A stretch of 64,000 bases of DNA from Lamellibrachia columna (Eukaryota; Annelida; Polychaeta; Sabellida; Siboglinidae): contig OY759266.1 of the NCBI GenBank assembly GCA_963662155.1, forward strand, positions 56,005,510-56,069,509, given 5' to 3'. The notes below the pieces were generated by a model. The model worked only from the letters and a program-made list of their open reading frames with translations. It made no database searches and was not told where the DNA came from. Position 1 is the stretch's first letter; every line of letters begins with the position of its first letter. Positions 32,932 through 47,900 of this stretch are shown here, piece by piece. The translations under genes were made by a program, and so were the position numbers.

Positions 32932-35900
32932 TCTACTTCACTTACTTTATGTGCCTACTTCACTTACTTTATGTGCCTATTTCACTTACTTTATGTGCCT
33001 ACTTCACTTACTTTCTGTGTCTACTTCACTTACTTTCTGTGCCTACTTCACTTACTTTCTGTGCCTACATTACTTACTTTCTGTGCCTACTTCACTTACT
33101 TTCTGTGCCTACTTCACTTACTTTCTGTGCCTATTTCACTTACTTTATGTGCCTACTTCACTTACTTTCTGTGTCTACTTCACTTACTTTCTGTGCCTAC
33201 TACACTTACTTTATGTGCCTACTTCACTTACTTTATGTGTCTACTTCACTTACTTTCTGTGCCTACTTCACTAACTTTCTGTGTCTACTTCACTTACTTT
33301 CTGTACCTACTTCACTTACTTTCTGTATCTACTTACTTACTTACTTACTTATCTACTTCACTTACTTTGAGGAAATAAATCACTATTATGTCATACACTG
33401 GCTTGAAAGTTTGAAATATCAATATAGAGTTCCTCAAATCTGAGCACTGAAGATGTAACATTCATTCTAGTAAATGAGTGTAAATCTAGTATACAATAAA
33501 ACCCACCTGTATTGTATTCAAAATTAAATTGGGACAAACAGTCGAGCCTTGTTATAACGCGGTGGTCGGGGTCCACGATTTCGGACAGAGCTATACGCGA
33601 GGCACGTTAGGTGTTCCCATATCTGTCACCAGGGAGCTACTAAACAACAGAGATCGCCGCCCGCTGCACCAAATCCAAAAACGCTGTCGAAGCCACTGTG
33701 TGCTTGCAGCACTGTCTTATACGCCAATACACAGTTTATGGAACTTATTAAACGAGTATACTAGCATCAACGTGTATTATTTTTAAATGTCACACTCTGC
33801 TGAATCTTGAACTGAATAAAATACATGTATGTATACCGTTATTGAATAGATCTACTACGATGATGATGTACTGGACCAATAGGCCTATGAATCGAAAATA
33901 ACAACCTGGACCTGAGCAGCCAAAAACGTATATGATTTGACACACAGTATGTAAGCTGATAAAACATAGAAAATGACAATAGGTAGAATTAATAATTGTT
34001 TCACTTCGTCTTTCAACTGATCTCGACCGAAGTATAAATATATTACGCACCACTTAACATCGATTCATCGTTTCATATGCAGATGACGAATTCGTATTTT
34101 CACGCAACGGTAGAGCCTTGGGTTAGGAATTTAGCATGTTGGTGTCGCGTCGCGAAAACAATTAAATTTACGATGTAATGGAAGCATGCCATTTCACCCA
34201 AGTGTTATGTTGGGGTTGCATACTAAATGCATTTAAAACTGTTTATCTGATTCTTACGCAAGGCGCATTTGTGAATCTCGATTGCAATTTACAAACCGTT
34301 GAAGCGAAGCCAGCGACAGAGATTGATGTTGGCAGCAGCACATAAAGGAAACAACACATTGATACTCGTTCATCGACATTGTTCACCTAATGTTTCTTGA
34401 GAATTGTCAAAGCAATTCTAAGTAGGTTTAAGCAGGCCCATTTGGCATTTTCTCCTGGCAGCAGAAAATTGGGGTCCGCGACCGACCGCATTATATCCGA
34501 ATCCGCGTAATAATGAGGCACGACTGTACATTCCATGAAATAGCAGACCAATACTAAACAGGTCCAACATTTCATGTCAAAACTAACAGACAAACACTTG
34601 TGACAGACATTCCCTGTGAACACATATCTATATTAAGTTTAGAAATTACAACAAAAACTTTCTGAGTGTGTCTGAGATAGGCTTTGCTAAAAAATTGCCA
34701 AGATATGAATCTTGAGTGGCACATACAAAGGTTTACCTTGAATGGCAAATCTTACCTTGAGTGGCAGCATGTCGCAGGTCGCCAGGTAGATGAGAACATG
34801 GAAGTCTGACATTGATTGAAAGAACTTATCTGGTGAAAACTGCTGCATGAACCGAGCGAAGGCATTGAAGTCCTGGAAAGATCACCATACATAGATCATA
34901 CATAGGTCATACATACAATCACTGATACAAAGTCTGGGGTCAACTTAGGTCAAATTGTACAATCAAATGTATCTAAGATACTTATAGCAATGGTTGGTCT
35001 TTCATGAATCAAGACTATACTATTCTAAAATCCTTTGTGGATTTCAAACAAAGTTTTGCCAAAAGGTGAAATTCCATCTAGTCTGACGGTACTTCATTTG
35101 TAGAAATAACGGTTGAACATTCCTGGCCTCAACCTTTCTTTCACACACCTGTATTTCCCCGATATCAGAGCGGTCCTCAACAGGGAAAGGGGTGACAGCC
35201 TCGTCGTAATAGAATGTGTATGAGGGTTCCATGGGAAAGCCGACGGCAAGGTCTACTAGCAGGTACTCGACAGGCAGTGGGCGTGCCAGCCGTGTCACTT
35301 CATTGCTGTACTCGTCCTTCAGCTGAGGTAAACATAACACACCAGTGTCACAGAATGTGTGAGTTGGTGATCCATTTGTAAAGGCTTCTAGGTCTGCTGC
35401 TCTATACATGCAGCAAACTAATAAACAGTTAATGAAATGTGTCCACATATAAACACTGCATCAGCTCAAATATTCCGTGCATTAACAAAACAAAGTTTAT
35501 ATAATGTATTTTTTTTAATAACACATGAATCAATCAGATCCTGACTGTGTTCAGAAATTATTGCTATTTATTCAATATTTCACAGTTACTGGCTGACACA
35601 TCACTAATGAACAGATAAACAACATTCTGGGAAATGGAGAGAATTATTCCAAGCTATTGAAAATATCATGTGATCACAGAAAGAGACACTTAATAGCACT
35701 AGTTCACAATTTTCTCTACAATGTTAATGCTAAATTGGTGTAATTATCTGCTAAATTAAATAGTAATTATTAACTGTGACATGAGACAACTCTGCTTAAC
35801 TTCTTGTATGTGCTTCTGTGTTTGTTTTATAACTTCATATACATTTGTCTAGTCTCGTGCAAAGACGTGAACCATTTGTATGACATGATGGTATTAACTG

Positions 35901-38900
35901 GCTTACTCACCGAATAGAAGACATCGGGGACATACTGCTCGTTGGTCGACTCCTTCACGTAGCCGAGCTCCGGGGCATCTATTGTTGGGACGAGACAGTT
36001 GTCTCTGACCAGAGCCATACACTGGTTTGACACTTGGTAACCCTCAAAGTGTACCTGGTTGTTGGAGTCACCTGCAACAAGGCGGTCATTTAAAAAAAAA
36101 ACCGGAATATAATGTATATTTCTTATCCTGAAATTGTTTGTATTAATTAATATCATAAGGCGCTTCCTTTGTATGTGGTTTTTCAGCCACGTTTTTGCCT
36201 CAACCCCCCAAAAAATTCAACATTATGATTGGAGTATCTTTCATAGCTTGATGAGATAATCTACAGAAAGTATGTGGTAATTTATCAGTCATTTAGACCA
36301 ATCCTTCAGCACATTACGTATGATAAGCAATATGCAGTGCTACACCAATAACAGCTAATGTCAGAACATTAAAGTCTGAATGAGATTACCAATGATTTTC
36401 TGGCAGTACAGTAATACTTACTTTTTTACATATCCTCTTTGCACCCTAGTTGGCACATAAGGCCAACGGCAGTACTGTACACTGTATACGCATATATAAA
36501 TTGTGAACATTTACCTGTGACTACTACTGTTACAAACTTGGAGCCAAAGTGTCCCTCTGATGACAGTTTACAAGGGTTTGGGTGCTTGCTCTGGAAGTCA
36601 GCAGCCATAATACACTCCTCCGCCGTCAGAAAGTGGGAGTCCTGGAACATGCCGTGACGCTTAGAATTATACAGTCAATGATGCAATTATATTCATGCAC
36701 TTATTGTCATGCATGAGGGAAATAGAAACAAACAAAAATAACCATTTATTGTTTAGCGTACTTTAGCAATTAAACTCAACTCTGCAGAAATATTCACCAG
36801 GTCACAAGACAAAGCAGTTCTTAATTTTATAAAACTATTTTTAGCAAAACAATATTGTATCATGATACCAAAATATAACCTCACCATAGGTAGAAAACAA
36901 TTTAACACAAGTTAACAAGACGGTCATCTGAAACAATAAGTTTCAAGGAAGGACAAGAACGTCATTGGATTATCCTCCATCAGTACTATTTATGTGGGTG
37001 TCAGATACATGTCAATTATAATGTCTTACAACCAATGAACACTGTTTTTATTCACTCTTACTTCTTCTACCTTCCTCAAGCTTCAAGTAAACGCAATTTT
37101 CTTGTCACTTTGACATACTGTCATGTTTCTTCATCACATTCAAAGACTCGAGCACTCACCACATTGCCTCGGACATGCTTCACTGTGCCCTTCTTAGTGT
37201 CCTCTGCAACGAGGTCTGTGAAAATCCAGCCAACCTTCGTGAGACCAAGTTCTTGGGCCACTCGGTTCACTGCTGCCTCGCGGTCATCTTCTAGCAGCTC
37301 AATGCTATTCTTTGTGCCTATCTGCAACATACAGACACATTGCGATGACTAAACTTGATCGGTGGAGTCCCAGGCTTGTTAACAAATGCATGTCAATGCA
37401 TTTGAATGCAAATGAATGCAAATGTTTCACTTGATTCAAATGCAAATGCGAATGCAAATGCCAGTTTCCATGAACGCATTTAACAAGGTTTAACAAGATT
37501 TGCCATCCAAGCCAAAGGCCAAGTATTGGCAAGTGGACAAGGAAGCCATTGGCTTATAGAGAGTTGATCAGTGTTCATCTACGTGTAACCTGCCCTCCTG
37601 AGATATGTGTCCAACTAGTTTTTAAACATATCCATGCTGCTAGAGGTTATACAATCCGTAGATAAATGCAAATGTTTTGGGGTTACATTCAAATGCAAAT
37701 GTTTTGGTTACACAATTGCAAATGCATTTGAATATATTTTAAATGTTTTGGCTTTATATTAAAAATTTATTTTATTTGGAGAAAAAACAACGTAATGTAT
37801 ACAAGCACATTAATAATTTATTTAATAAATACAGTAGTACATTATTGTAACCACTAAGTACCACTACATACCAGTCCCACTACATGAACATGTCTGTAGA
37901 GTCATACACCGAGTCACACAGTTCCAGGCCTGTAGAGGTGGAGGAAATGGGAGAGAGGAATAGACAATTGACAGTTTGCTGTGAACCATAGCAGGGAGGC
38001 CAGAATGGAAGGGGAACCCAAGACAATAGATTGTCCACTGGTGGGGTCACTGGGAAGATAACCTGGTGGATAATTACAGCTACCACTAATCACTCTCTCT
38101 GGCTTTAAATATTCAGGGCTGGCATTGCTAATGATTACTCCTGGAATGAGTTGTCACTCCAACAACACAACACAAGGGAGTCATTTGTCTGCATTGTTTC
38201 AATGAACCGGTAATCTCTGAAGCCATCACCCTATAGACCAGTTGGTCTTTTCATGTTGTATGAATAACAGCTCAGGCATTGACCAATTGATCTACAGAGC
38301 GCTTTTATCAAAGAGTACCTTGTGAAAGAAGATTCACAGGTCAAACAATGATTTCATAATCTGCTGAGGGTACTGCTCACTAGAGCAATTTTACCAATGG
38401 CATGTTGTGAATTTGTGAAAGTGAATCTAACAATAATTATTCAAAGAATTACGCATGCATTTGATTGGTTGTGCATTTGACAAATCAAATGTTTGTGTGT
38501 CGCATTCAAATGCAAATGTTTAAGGTATGCATTCTAATGCAAATGCATAAAAAAATTATGGAGGCATTTGAATGCATATTCAAATGCATTTGCATTTGTT
38601 AACAAGCCTGCGGTGGACATCTGCTATGTACAGACAGCCAGGTTATTTCTGACTTGCAAGGCAAACATGTAAAAAATTCAATATTTGAGTGACACCGTAA
38701 TTGCAGTTAAGTGGAAATATGTCATAAAATAATTTGTTTGTCAATTTTAAAGGTGGATCACAGAAATTATAACTATGGGTTAGTATTGGAACTATGAGTA
38801 ATTTTCATTTTGAATTTGTGATTGCTTAATGGTAACAGAAGCCGCATTTATTCTAAAGACATTTTTATTTTATTTTATTAAAAAGATTGTAGATAGCTAA

Positions 38901-41900
38901 CAACTTATACTTCTGAGGTTGAAGTGAACATTGACTGAGAGGTTTGTTATTTGTGACCCACCTTAACAAAATGAGTTGGATGTCGGCAAAATGAAACTTC
39001 GCAAATGCTGTTTTTATCAAACGCTGGCTAATCTAATTTTTTTTTAACATTTTCCCTGAAAATGGTTCCTTAGTATTCATTTTAACGATTACCATAATTT
39101 CTACTGCATATTTAGTTATGTTTAATGTATTTTAGTGTTATCTTTGAAGAGCTGTTCAATGTGTTCCACTTGACTTCCGTAAAAAACAAAGCCAAAAATG
39201 CAGATAATTAATCGCTTTTTGTCTGTAATTTGTGGGTGGTCCCTCACAAATCTGGCATCATTGCAAAACTTTGCATCTCATCTTTCCATATATGGTCATC
39301 GAATTAACATATATTATGAATGTGTCGAATAGGAGGGTCTACCCCATACATGTTTAGCGAAACATGGCTTCGGCTAGAATCAAGATATCTGGTTGTTTGA
39401 TGCATGATGTGAAAGCTAAGATGCTGCTCTTTTCAACAATAACTCTATATGTTTAAATTGGGACTGTACATGTGACTCATTTTGTTAAGATGGGTCACAT
39501 TTTGTCAGCGTGTTTACTTTAAATTCACCTTATCTGGAAGTAGACTAGTTTTATCCATTATCAGGCCCATACAAAACGCAGATTCTGTAACAATTATTGG
39601 GACATGGAACAAACAGATATAGAGAAAAGGCACAGTAAATTGACCTAACTATGAATCTAACTATTGTGTTAAATTCACCAGATAAATGCAAATTGTACTA
39701 TTCTAACCTGTGGGGGCTCATAGATGGCCGAGACAACAGCCTTGATGCCGAGTGGGACGTCCTTGTGTGGCTGGTATTTGCCGTAGAGGAAGCCGAGCCG
39801 CTGGCTGCCCGTGTTGCGCCAGTAGTCCAGGAAACGTTCCATCACAAAGCGGTTCTCAAGCTGGATATAGTCAACGTGACGGTATTTCTGGAAACAGCAA
39901 CAATCTCATTGTACGATGGACATTTCTGTAGGCAGCAATATTTTTTGTACAATGGGTAAACAGCAACAATCTCACTGTACGATGGACACTTCTGTAGGCA
40001 GCAACAGTTGTGTTGCACTATGGGTAAACAGCAACAATCTCATTACACAACGGTTATTTAGTAGACAGCAACAATGTCATGGCACAACTGATATTTCTCA
40101 TTGGAAACATTTTAGTTAGTTCTTACTTGGATTCATTTCCCACAATATTTTTACCATTTCAACCTTCACATTGCTTCAAAATAAAATAATTTGAAGATGC
40201 ATGGTTAGGATGATCTCAAAACACTGATGTAAAAAACTACACAGAACAAATGTAATTTAACCTCAGACCCTCCTCCCCACTACACGAAACCTTCAAGAAC
40301 ATTTAACCTCAGACCCTCCTCCCCACTACACGAAACCTTCAAGAACATTTAACTTCAGACCCTCCTCCCCACTACAGGAAACCTTCAAGTACATTTAACC
40401 TCAGACCCTCCTCCCCACTACAAGAAACCTTCAAGAACATTTAACCTCAGACCCTCCTCCCCACTACATGAAACCTTCAAGTACATTAAATCTCAGACCT
40501 TCCTCCACACTACATGAAACCTTCAAGTACATTAAATCTCAGACCCTCCTCCCCACTACATGAAACCTTCAAGAACATTTAACCTCAGACCCTCCTCCCC
40601 ACTACATGAAACCTTCAAGTACATTTAACCTCAAACCCTCCTCCCCACTACATGAAACCTTCAAGTACATTTAACCTCAGACCCTCCTCCCCACTACATG
40701 AAACCTTCAAGAACATTTAACCTCAGACCCTCCTCCACACTACATGAAACCTTCAAGTACATTAAATCTCAGACCCTCCTCCCCACTACAAGAAACCTTC
40801 AAGTGCATTTAACCTCAGACCCTCCTCCCCACTACATGAAACCTTCAAGTGCATTTAACCTCAAACCCTCCTCCCCACTACATGAAACCTTCAAGTGCAT
40901 TTAACCTCAGACCTTCCTCCCCACTACATGAAACCTTCAAGTATATTTAACCTCAGACCCTCCTCCTCACTACATGAAACCTTCAAGTACATTTAACCTC
41001 AGACCCTCCTCCCCACTACATGAAACTTTCAAGTGCATTTAACCTCAGACCCTCCTCCCCACTACACAAAACCTTCAAGTGCATTTAACCTCAAACCCTC
41101 CTCCACACTACATGAAACCTTCAAGTGCATTTAACCTCAGACCTTCCTCCCCACTACATGAAACCTTCAAGTATATTTAACCTCAGACCCTCCTCCCCAC
41201 TACATGAAACCTTCAAGAACATTTAACCTCAGACCCTCCTCCCCACTACATGAAACCTTCAAGTATATTTAACCTCAGACCCTCCTCCCCACTACATGAA
41301 ACCTTCAAGTACATTTAACCTCAAACCCTCCTCCCCACTACATGAAACCTTCAAGTACATTTAACCTCAGACCCTCCTCCCCACTACATGAAACCTTCAA
41401 GAACATTTAACCTCAGACCCTCCTCCACACTACATGAAACCTTCAAGTACATTAAATCTCAGACCCTCTTCCCCACTACAAGAAACCTTCAAGTGCATTT
41501 AACCTCAGACCCTCCTCCCCACTACATGAAACCTTCAAGTGCATTTAACCTCAAACCCTCCTCCCCACTACATGAAACCTTCTAGTGCATTTAACCTCAG
41601 ACCTTCCTCCCCACTACATGAAACCTTCAAGTATATTTAACCTCAGACCCTCCTCCTCACTACATGAAACCTTCAAGTACATTTAACCTCAGACCCTCCT
41701 CCCCACTACATGAAACTTTCAAGTGCATTTAACCTCAGACCCTCCTCCCCACTACACAAAACCTTCAAGTGCATTTAACCTCAAACCCTCCTCCACACTA
41801 CATGAAACCTTCAAGTGCATTTAACCTCAGACCTTCCTCCCCACTACATGAAACCTTCAAGTATATTTAACCTCAGACCCTCCTCCCCACTACATGAAAC

Positions 41901-44900
41901 CTTCAAGAACATTTAACCTCAGACCCTCCTCCCCACTACATGAAACCTTCAAGTACATTTAACCTCAAATCCTCCTCCCCACTACATGAAACCTTCAAGT
42001 ACATTTAACCTCAGACCCTCCTCCCCACTACATGAAACCTTCAAGAACATTTAACCTCAGACCCTCCTCCACACTACATGAAACCTTCAAGTACATTAAA
42101 TCTCAGACCCTCTTCCCCACTACAAGAAACCTTCAAGTGCATTTAACCTCAGACCCTCCTCCCCACTACATGAAACCTTCAAGTGCATTTAACCTCAAAC
42201 CCTCCTCCCCACTACATGAAACCTTCAAGTGCATTTAACCTCAGACCTTCCTCCCCACTACATGAAACCTTCAAGTATATTTAACCTCAGACCCTCCTCC
42301 TCACTACAGGAAACCTTCAAGTACATTTAACCTCAGACCCTTCTCCCCACTACATGAAACTTTCAAGTGCATTTAACCTCAGACCCTCCTCCCCACTACA
42401 CAAAACCTTCAAGTGCATTTAACCTCAAACCCTCCTCCACACTACATGAAACCTTCAAGTGCATTTAACCTCAGACCTTCCTCCCCACTACATGAAACCT
42501 TCAAGTATATTTAACCTCAGACCCTCCTCCTCACTACATGAAACCTTCAAGTATATTTAACCTCAGACCCTCCTCCTCACTACAGGAAACTTTCAAGTAC
42601 ATTTAACCTCAGACCCTCCTCCCCACTACATGAAACCTTCAAGTACATTGACTTGTGGACAACTGCAACAACTTTATATTGCTACTTGCCACTTCTGTCG
42701 TAATAATACAAAACTGCATAGATTGTGTAACTGCTAGCAGCGTGAATATGTTTAAAAACAAGGTTGACACATATCTCAGGAGGGTGGATTACACAAATAT
42801 TAAAAATGTTGGACTCTTGATAAGCCAATGGCTTCCTTGTCCACTTGCCATCTGGGCCTTTGTCTTGGATAGCAATCTTGTTAAATCTTGTTAACTGTGC
42901 TCAAAGTCAGGCTTGGAAACTGAGGTCAGAAAATTAATTATGTTTTGGGGATAATGCATAACGAAATAGCCTACAAACCCCTCGCCCTTGAAAGCAATTT
43001 CATGTAGTTCATAGATCAGTTTTTTGAGCTCATCTCTTAACCCTTTAGCCCCCAGATTGGACAAAGAGGGCCAACCTTTTCCTCCCCGTATCGGCCGATG
43101 ACGGCCACGTGAGCCACGTCACTACAGTTAACTGAAATTTATGTAGTTCCATCTAGTGATCATGCTGTACATTATATATGACTTCATTCTACAGATATCA
43201 GAGGGAATTGTGGGCATTTTTTAAACCTCCGTTAACGACCCCTTTTCTGCGAAATTAGCCATTTATGAATTGACAAAAAGCATGTTTACTGTGCTTTAAA
43301 ATGACTTCCGGCCATTGTTTGTGAACAGCGGCAGAAGTAGCGTATCAGCTGTAAGATGATGCCAATAATTTGGATGACGCTGATTCTGACATGAAAATCG
43401 AGGAATGTTTACTTGAAATCTATGGAAACGAATCTTGATGCCATGATTACGTCAACTTACAACTCTTGAGTCGTACGCAAAGTGAGCATAGTATTAGGCA
43501 TATGAAATGTTTCTGAATGTAATACATTCGTGTTACACATGTGATTCTTTCTGCTAATGTATACATTGACAGTTAGAGAAGTTTTTTTTATTTATGTCAA
43601 TAGTGATACAATAGTTGAACATCTGACAGCTGTCAACTAGGCTATGTCTGACTGTGACTTTATACGACTATGTTGATATTGTTGGTTGATTATGTTAATT
43701 CTACTGGGGTACAATGGCAATGCTGCCACGTATTGTCATATAATTTTTAGTGGATATTTACAGCACAACAATTCATTAGGATGAATGTCCAAGTCAATTT
43801 AAGTAGCATCATTGTAAATATATAGTGAACTAATTATAAAATAAATGTAATTTACAATTATTACAGTTTACACAGTGTTATGCGTAGTTTTATCATATCT
43901 ATTTTGTAAACAAAACAAAGTAACCATATCACACGAATTTGCCTTATTGAAAGGTTATTACTGTCATAATTTTGTGTCATTTTTCAATGTTTTATTTATG
44001 TTTGGTGATTACATTTGCAGTTGCATGATTATGAATCGAGTGACAGCAGCGACATGGACATCGGAGCACGTGATACAGATGAAGCTATCGAAATGCCTTG
44101 TCGTGTCCAACATGTATTTCATGTATTATGATATATTCTAAATATTCTTTCAAACAAACACAACTTGTAGCAGTAAACAGTGAAGAATAATAAAGTTACA
44201 CCGCAGACAATGACATGTAGTGATGCAAAATCAAAATGGTTGAGTATTAAGCTGTCAAGGTCAAAATATTTTATTGATCCAGTAGCATATTTGGTACCAG
44301 TGTGTAGAAACTCCAACTTGTGACAATTGAATAATAAAAGCACTCGATAAAAAACTGACATGCAGCATATTTTTTCGAATCTAGGTCAAATTTCTGAGGA
44401 AGCTTGTCAATACAGTAATCATTTCTGAGTGCTAATGGGTTAACTTGGTGGGAAGAATTGTAGGAGTGAAAAGAATAGACAAACGAAGAATGGAGGAGCT
44501 GAGGGGCCAGTTACAGTAGGCTGGACAAGTGGAACGAATGGAGGAGCTGAGGGTGAGGAGCCAGTTACAGTAGGCTGGACAAGTGGAACGAATGGAGGAG
44601 CTGAGGGTGAGGGGCCAGTTACAGTAGGCTTGACAAGTGGAACGAATGGAGGAGCTGAGGGTGAGGAGCCAGTTACAGTAGGCTGGACAAGTGGAACGAA
44701 TGGAGGAGCTGAGGGTGAGGAGCCAGTTACAGTAGGCTTGACAAGTGGAACGAATGGAGGAGCTGAGGGTGAGGGGCCAGTTACAGTAGGCTGGACAAGT
44801 GGAACGAATGGAGGAGTTGAGGGTGAGGGGCCAGTTACAGTAGGCCTGACAAGTGGAACGAATGGAGGAGCTGAGGGTGAGGAGCCAGTTACAGTAGGCT

Positions 44901-47900
44901 GGACAAGTGGAACGAATGGAGGAGCTGAGGATGAGGGGCCAGTTACAGTAGGCTGGACAAGTGGAACGAATGGAGGAGCTGAGGGTGAGGAGCCAGTTAC
45001 AGTAGGCTGGACAAGTGGAACGAATGGAGGAGTTGAGGGTGAGGGGCCAGTTACAGTAGGCTGGACAAGTGGAACGAATGGAGGAGTTGAGGGTGAGGGG
45101 CCAGTTACAGTAGGCTTGACAAGTGGAACGAATGGAGGAGCTGAGGGTGAGGAGCCAGTTACAGTAGGCTGGACAAGTGGAACGAATGGAGGAGCTGAGG
45201 ATGAGGGGCCAGTTACAGTAGGCTGGACAAGTGGAACGAATGGAGGAGCTGAGGGTGAGGAGCCAGTTACAGTAGGCTGGACAAGTGGAACGAATGGAGG
45301 AGCTGAGGGTGAGGGGCCAGTTACAGTAGGCTGGACAAGTGGAACGAATGGAGGAGCTGAGGGTGAGGAGCCAGTTACAGTAGGCTGGACAAGTGGAACG
45401 AATGGAGGAGCTGAGGATGAGGGGCCAGTTACAGTAGGCTGGACAAGTGGAACGAATGGAGGAGCTGAGGGTGAGGGGCCAGTTACAGTAGGCTGGACAA
45501 GTGGAACGAATGGAGGAGCTGAGGGTGAGGGGCCAGTTACAGTAGGCTGGACAAGTGGAACGAATGGAGGAGCTGAGGGTGAGGGGCCAGTTACAGTAGG
45601 CTGGACAAGTGGAACGAATGGAGGAGTTGAGGGTGAGGGGCCAGTTACAGTAGGCTGGACAAGTGGAACGAATGGAGGAGCTGAGGGTGAGGGGCCAGTT
45701 ACAGTAGGCTGGACAAGTGGAACGAATGGAGGAGCTGAGGGGCCAGTTACAGTAGGCTGGACAAGTGGAATGAATGGAGGAGCTGAGGGTGAGGAGCCAG
45801 TTACAGTAGGCTGGACAAGTGGAACGAATGGAGGAGCTGAGGGTGAGGAGCCAGTTACAGTAGGCTGGACAAGTGGAACGAATGGAGGAGCTGAGGGTGA
45901 GGGGCCAGTTACAGTAGGCTGGACAAGTGGAACGAATGGAGGAGTTGAGGGTGAGGGGCCAGTTACAGTAGGCTGGACAAGTGGAACGAATGGAGGAGTT
46001 GAGGGTGAGGGGCCAGTTACAGTAGGCTGGACAAGTGGAACGAATGGAGGAGCTGAGGGTGAGGGGCCAGTTACAGTAGGCTGGACAAGTGGAACGAATG
46101 GAGGAGCTGAGGGGCCAGTTACAGTAGGCTGGACAAGTGGAATGAATGGAGGAGCTGAGGGTGAGGAGCCAGTTACAGTAGGCTGGACAAGTGGAACGAA
46201 TGGAGGAGCTGAGGGTGAGGGGCCAGTTACAGTAGGCTGGACAAGTGGAACGAATGGAGGAGCTGAGGGTGAGGGGCCAGTTACAGTAGGCTGGACAAGT
46301 GGAACGAATGGAGGAGTTGAGGGTGAGGAGCCAGTTACAGTAGGCTGGACAAGTGGAACGAATGGAGGAGCTGAGGGTGAGGAGCCAGTTACAGTAGGCT
46401 GGACAAGTGGAACGAATGGAGGAGCTGAGGGTGAGGGGCCAGTTACAGTAGGCTGGACAAGTGGAACGAATGGAGGAGCTGAGGGGCCAGTTACAGTAGG
46501 CTGGACAAGTGGAACGAATGGAGGAGCTGAGGGTGAGGAGCCAGTTACAGTAGGCTGGACAAGTGGAACGAATGGAGGAGCTGAGGGTGAGGGGCCAGTT
46601 ACAGTAGGCTGGACAAGTGGAACGAATGGAGGAGCTGAGGGTGAGGGGCCAGTTACAGTAGGCTGGACAAGTGGAACGAATGGAGGAGTTGAGGGTGAGG
46701 AGCCAGTTACAGTAGGCTGGACAAGTGGAACGAATGGAGGAGCTGAGGGTGAGGAGCCAGTTACAGTAGGCTGGACAAGTGGAACGAATGGAGGAGCTGA
46801 GGGTGAGGGGCCAGTTACAGTAGGCTGGACAAGTGGAACGAATGGAGGAGCTGAGGGTGAGGGGCCAGTTACAGTAGGCTGGACAAGTGGAACGAATGGA
46901 GGAGTTGAGGGTGAGGAGCCAGTTACAGTAGGCTGGACAAGTGGAACGAATGGAGGAGTTGAGGGTGAGGAGCCAGTTACAGTAGGCTGGACAAGTGGAA
47001 CGAATGGAGGAGCTGAGGGTGAGGAGCCAGTTACAGTAGGCTGGACAAGTGGAACGAATGGAGGAGCTGAGGGTGAGGGGCCAGTTACAGTAGGCTGGAC
47101 AAGTGGAACGAATGGAGGAGCTGAGGGGCCAGTTACAGTAGGCTGGACAAGTGGAACGAATGGAGGAGCTGAGGGTGAGGAGCCAGTTACAGTAGGCTGG
47201 ACAAGTGGAACGAATGGAGGAGCTGAGGGGCCAGTTACAGTAGGCTGGACAAGTGGAACGAATGGAGGAGCTGAGGGTGAGGGGCCAGTTACAGTAGGCT
47301 GGACAAGTGGAACGAATGGAGGAGCTGAGGGTGAGGGCCAGTTACAGTAGGCTGGACAAGTGGAACGAATGGAGGAGCTGAGGGTGAGGAGCCAGTTACA
47401 GTAGGCTGGACAAGTGGAACGAATGGAGGAGCTGAGGGTGAGGGCCAGTTACAGTAGGCTGGACAAGTGGAACGAATGGAGGAGCTGAGGGTGAGGGGCC
47501 AGTTACAGTAGGCTGGACAAGTGGAACGAATGGAGGAGCTGAGGGTGAGGGGCCAGTTACAGTAGGCTGGACAAGTGGAACGAATGGAGGAGCTGAGGGT
47601 GAGGGGCCAGTTACAGTAGGCTGGACAAGTGGAACGAATGGAGGAGCTGAGGGTGAGGAGCCAGTTACAGTAGGCTGGACAAGTGGAACGAATGGAGGAG
47701 CTGAGGGTGAGGGGCCAGTTACAGTAGGCTGGACAAGTGGAACGAATGGAGGAGCTGAGGGTGAGGGGCCAGTTACAGTAGGCTGGACAAGTGGAACGAA
47801 TGGAGGAGCTGAGGGTGAGGGGCCAGTTACAGTAGGCTGGACAAGTGGAACGAATGGAGGAGCTGAGGGTGAGGGGCCAGTTACAGTAGGCTGGACAAGT

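Noticed and set aside
32514..33443. Hydrophobic Leu/Tyr/Phe repeat protein, possibly a membrane protein
   Set aside because: Made by the 22-bp array; all three forward frames are open and it lies in an NPLOC4 intron.
40258..42650. CRISPR-like array with 46-bp period
   Set aside because: There are no distinct spacers; whole units repeat, and the context is an animal intron.
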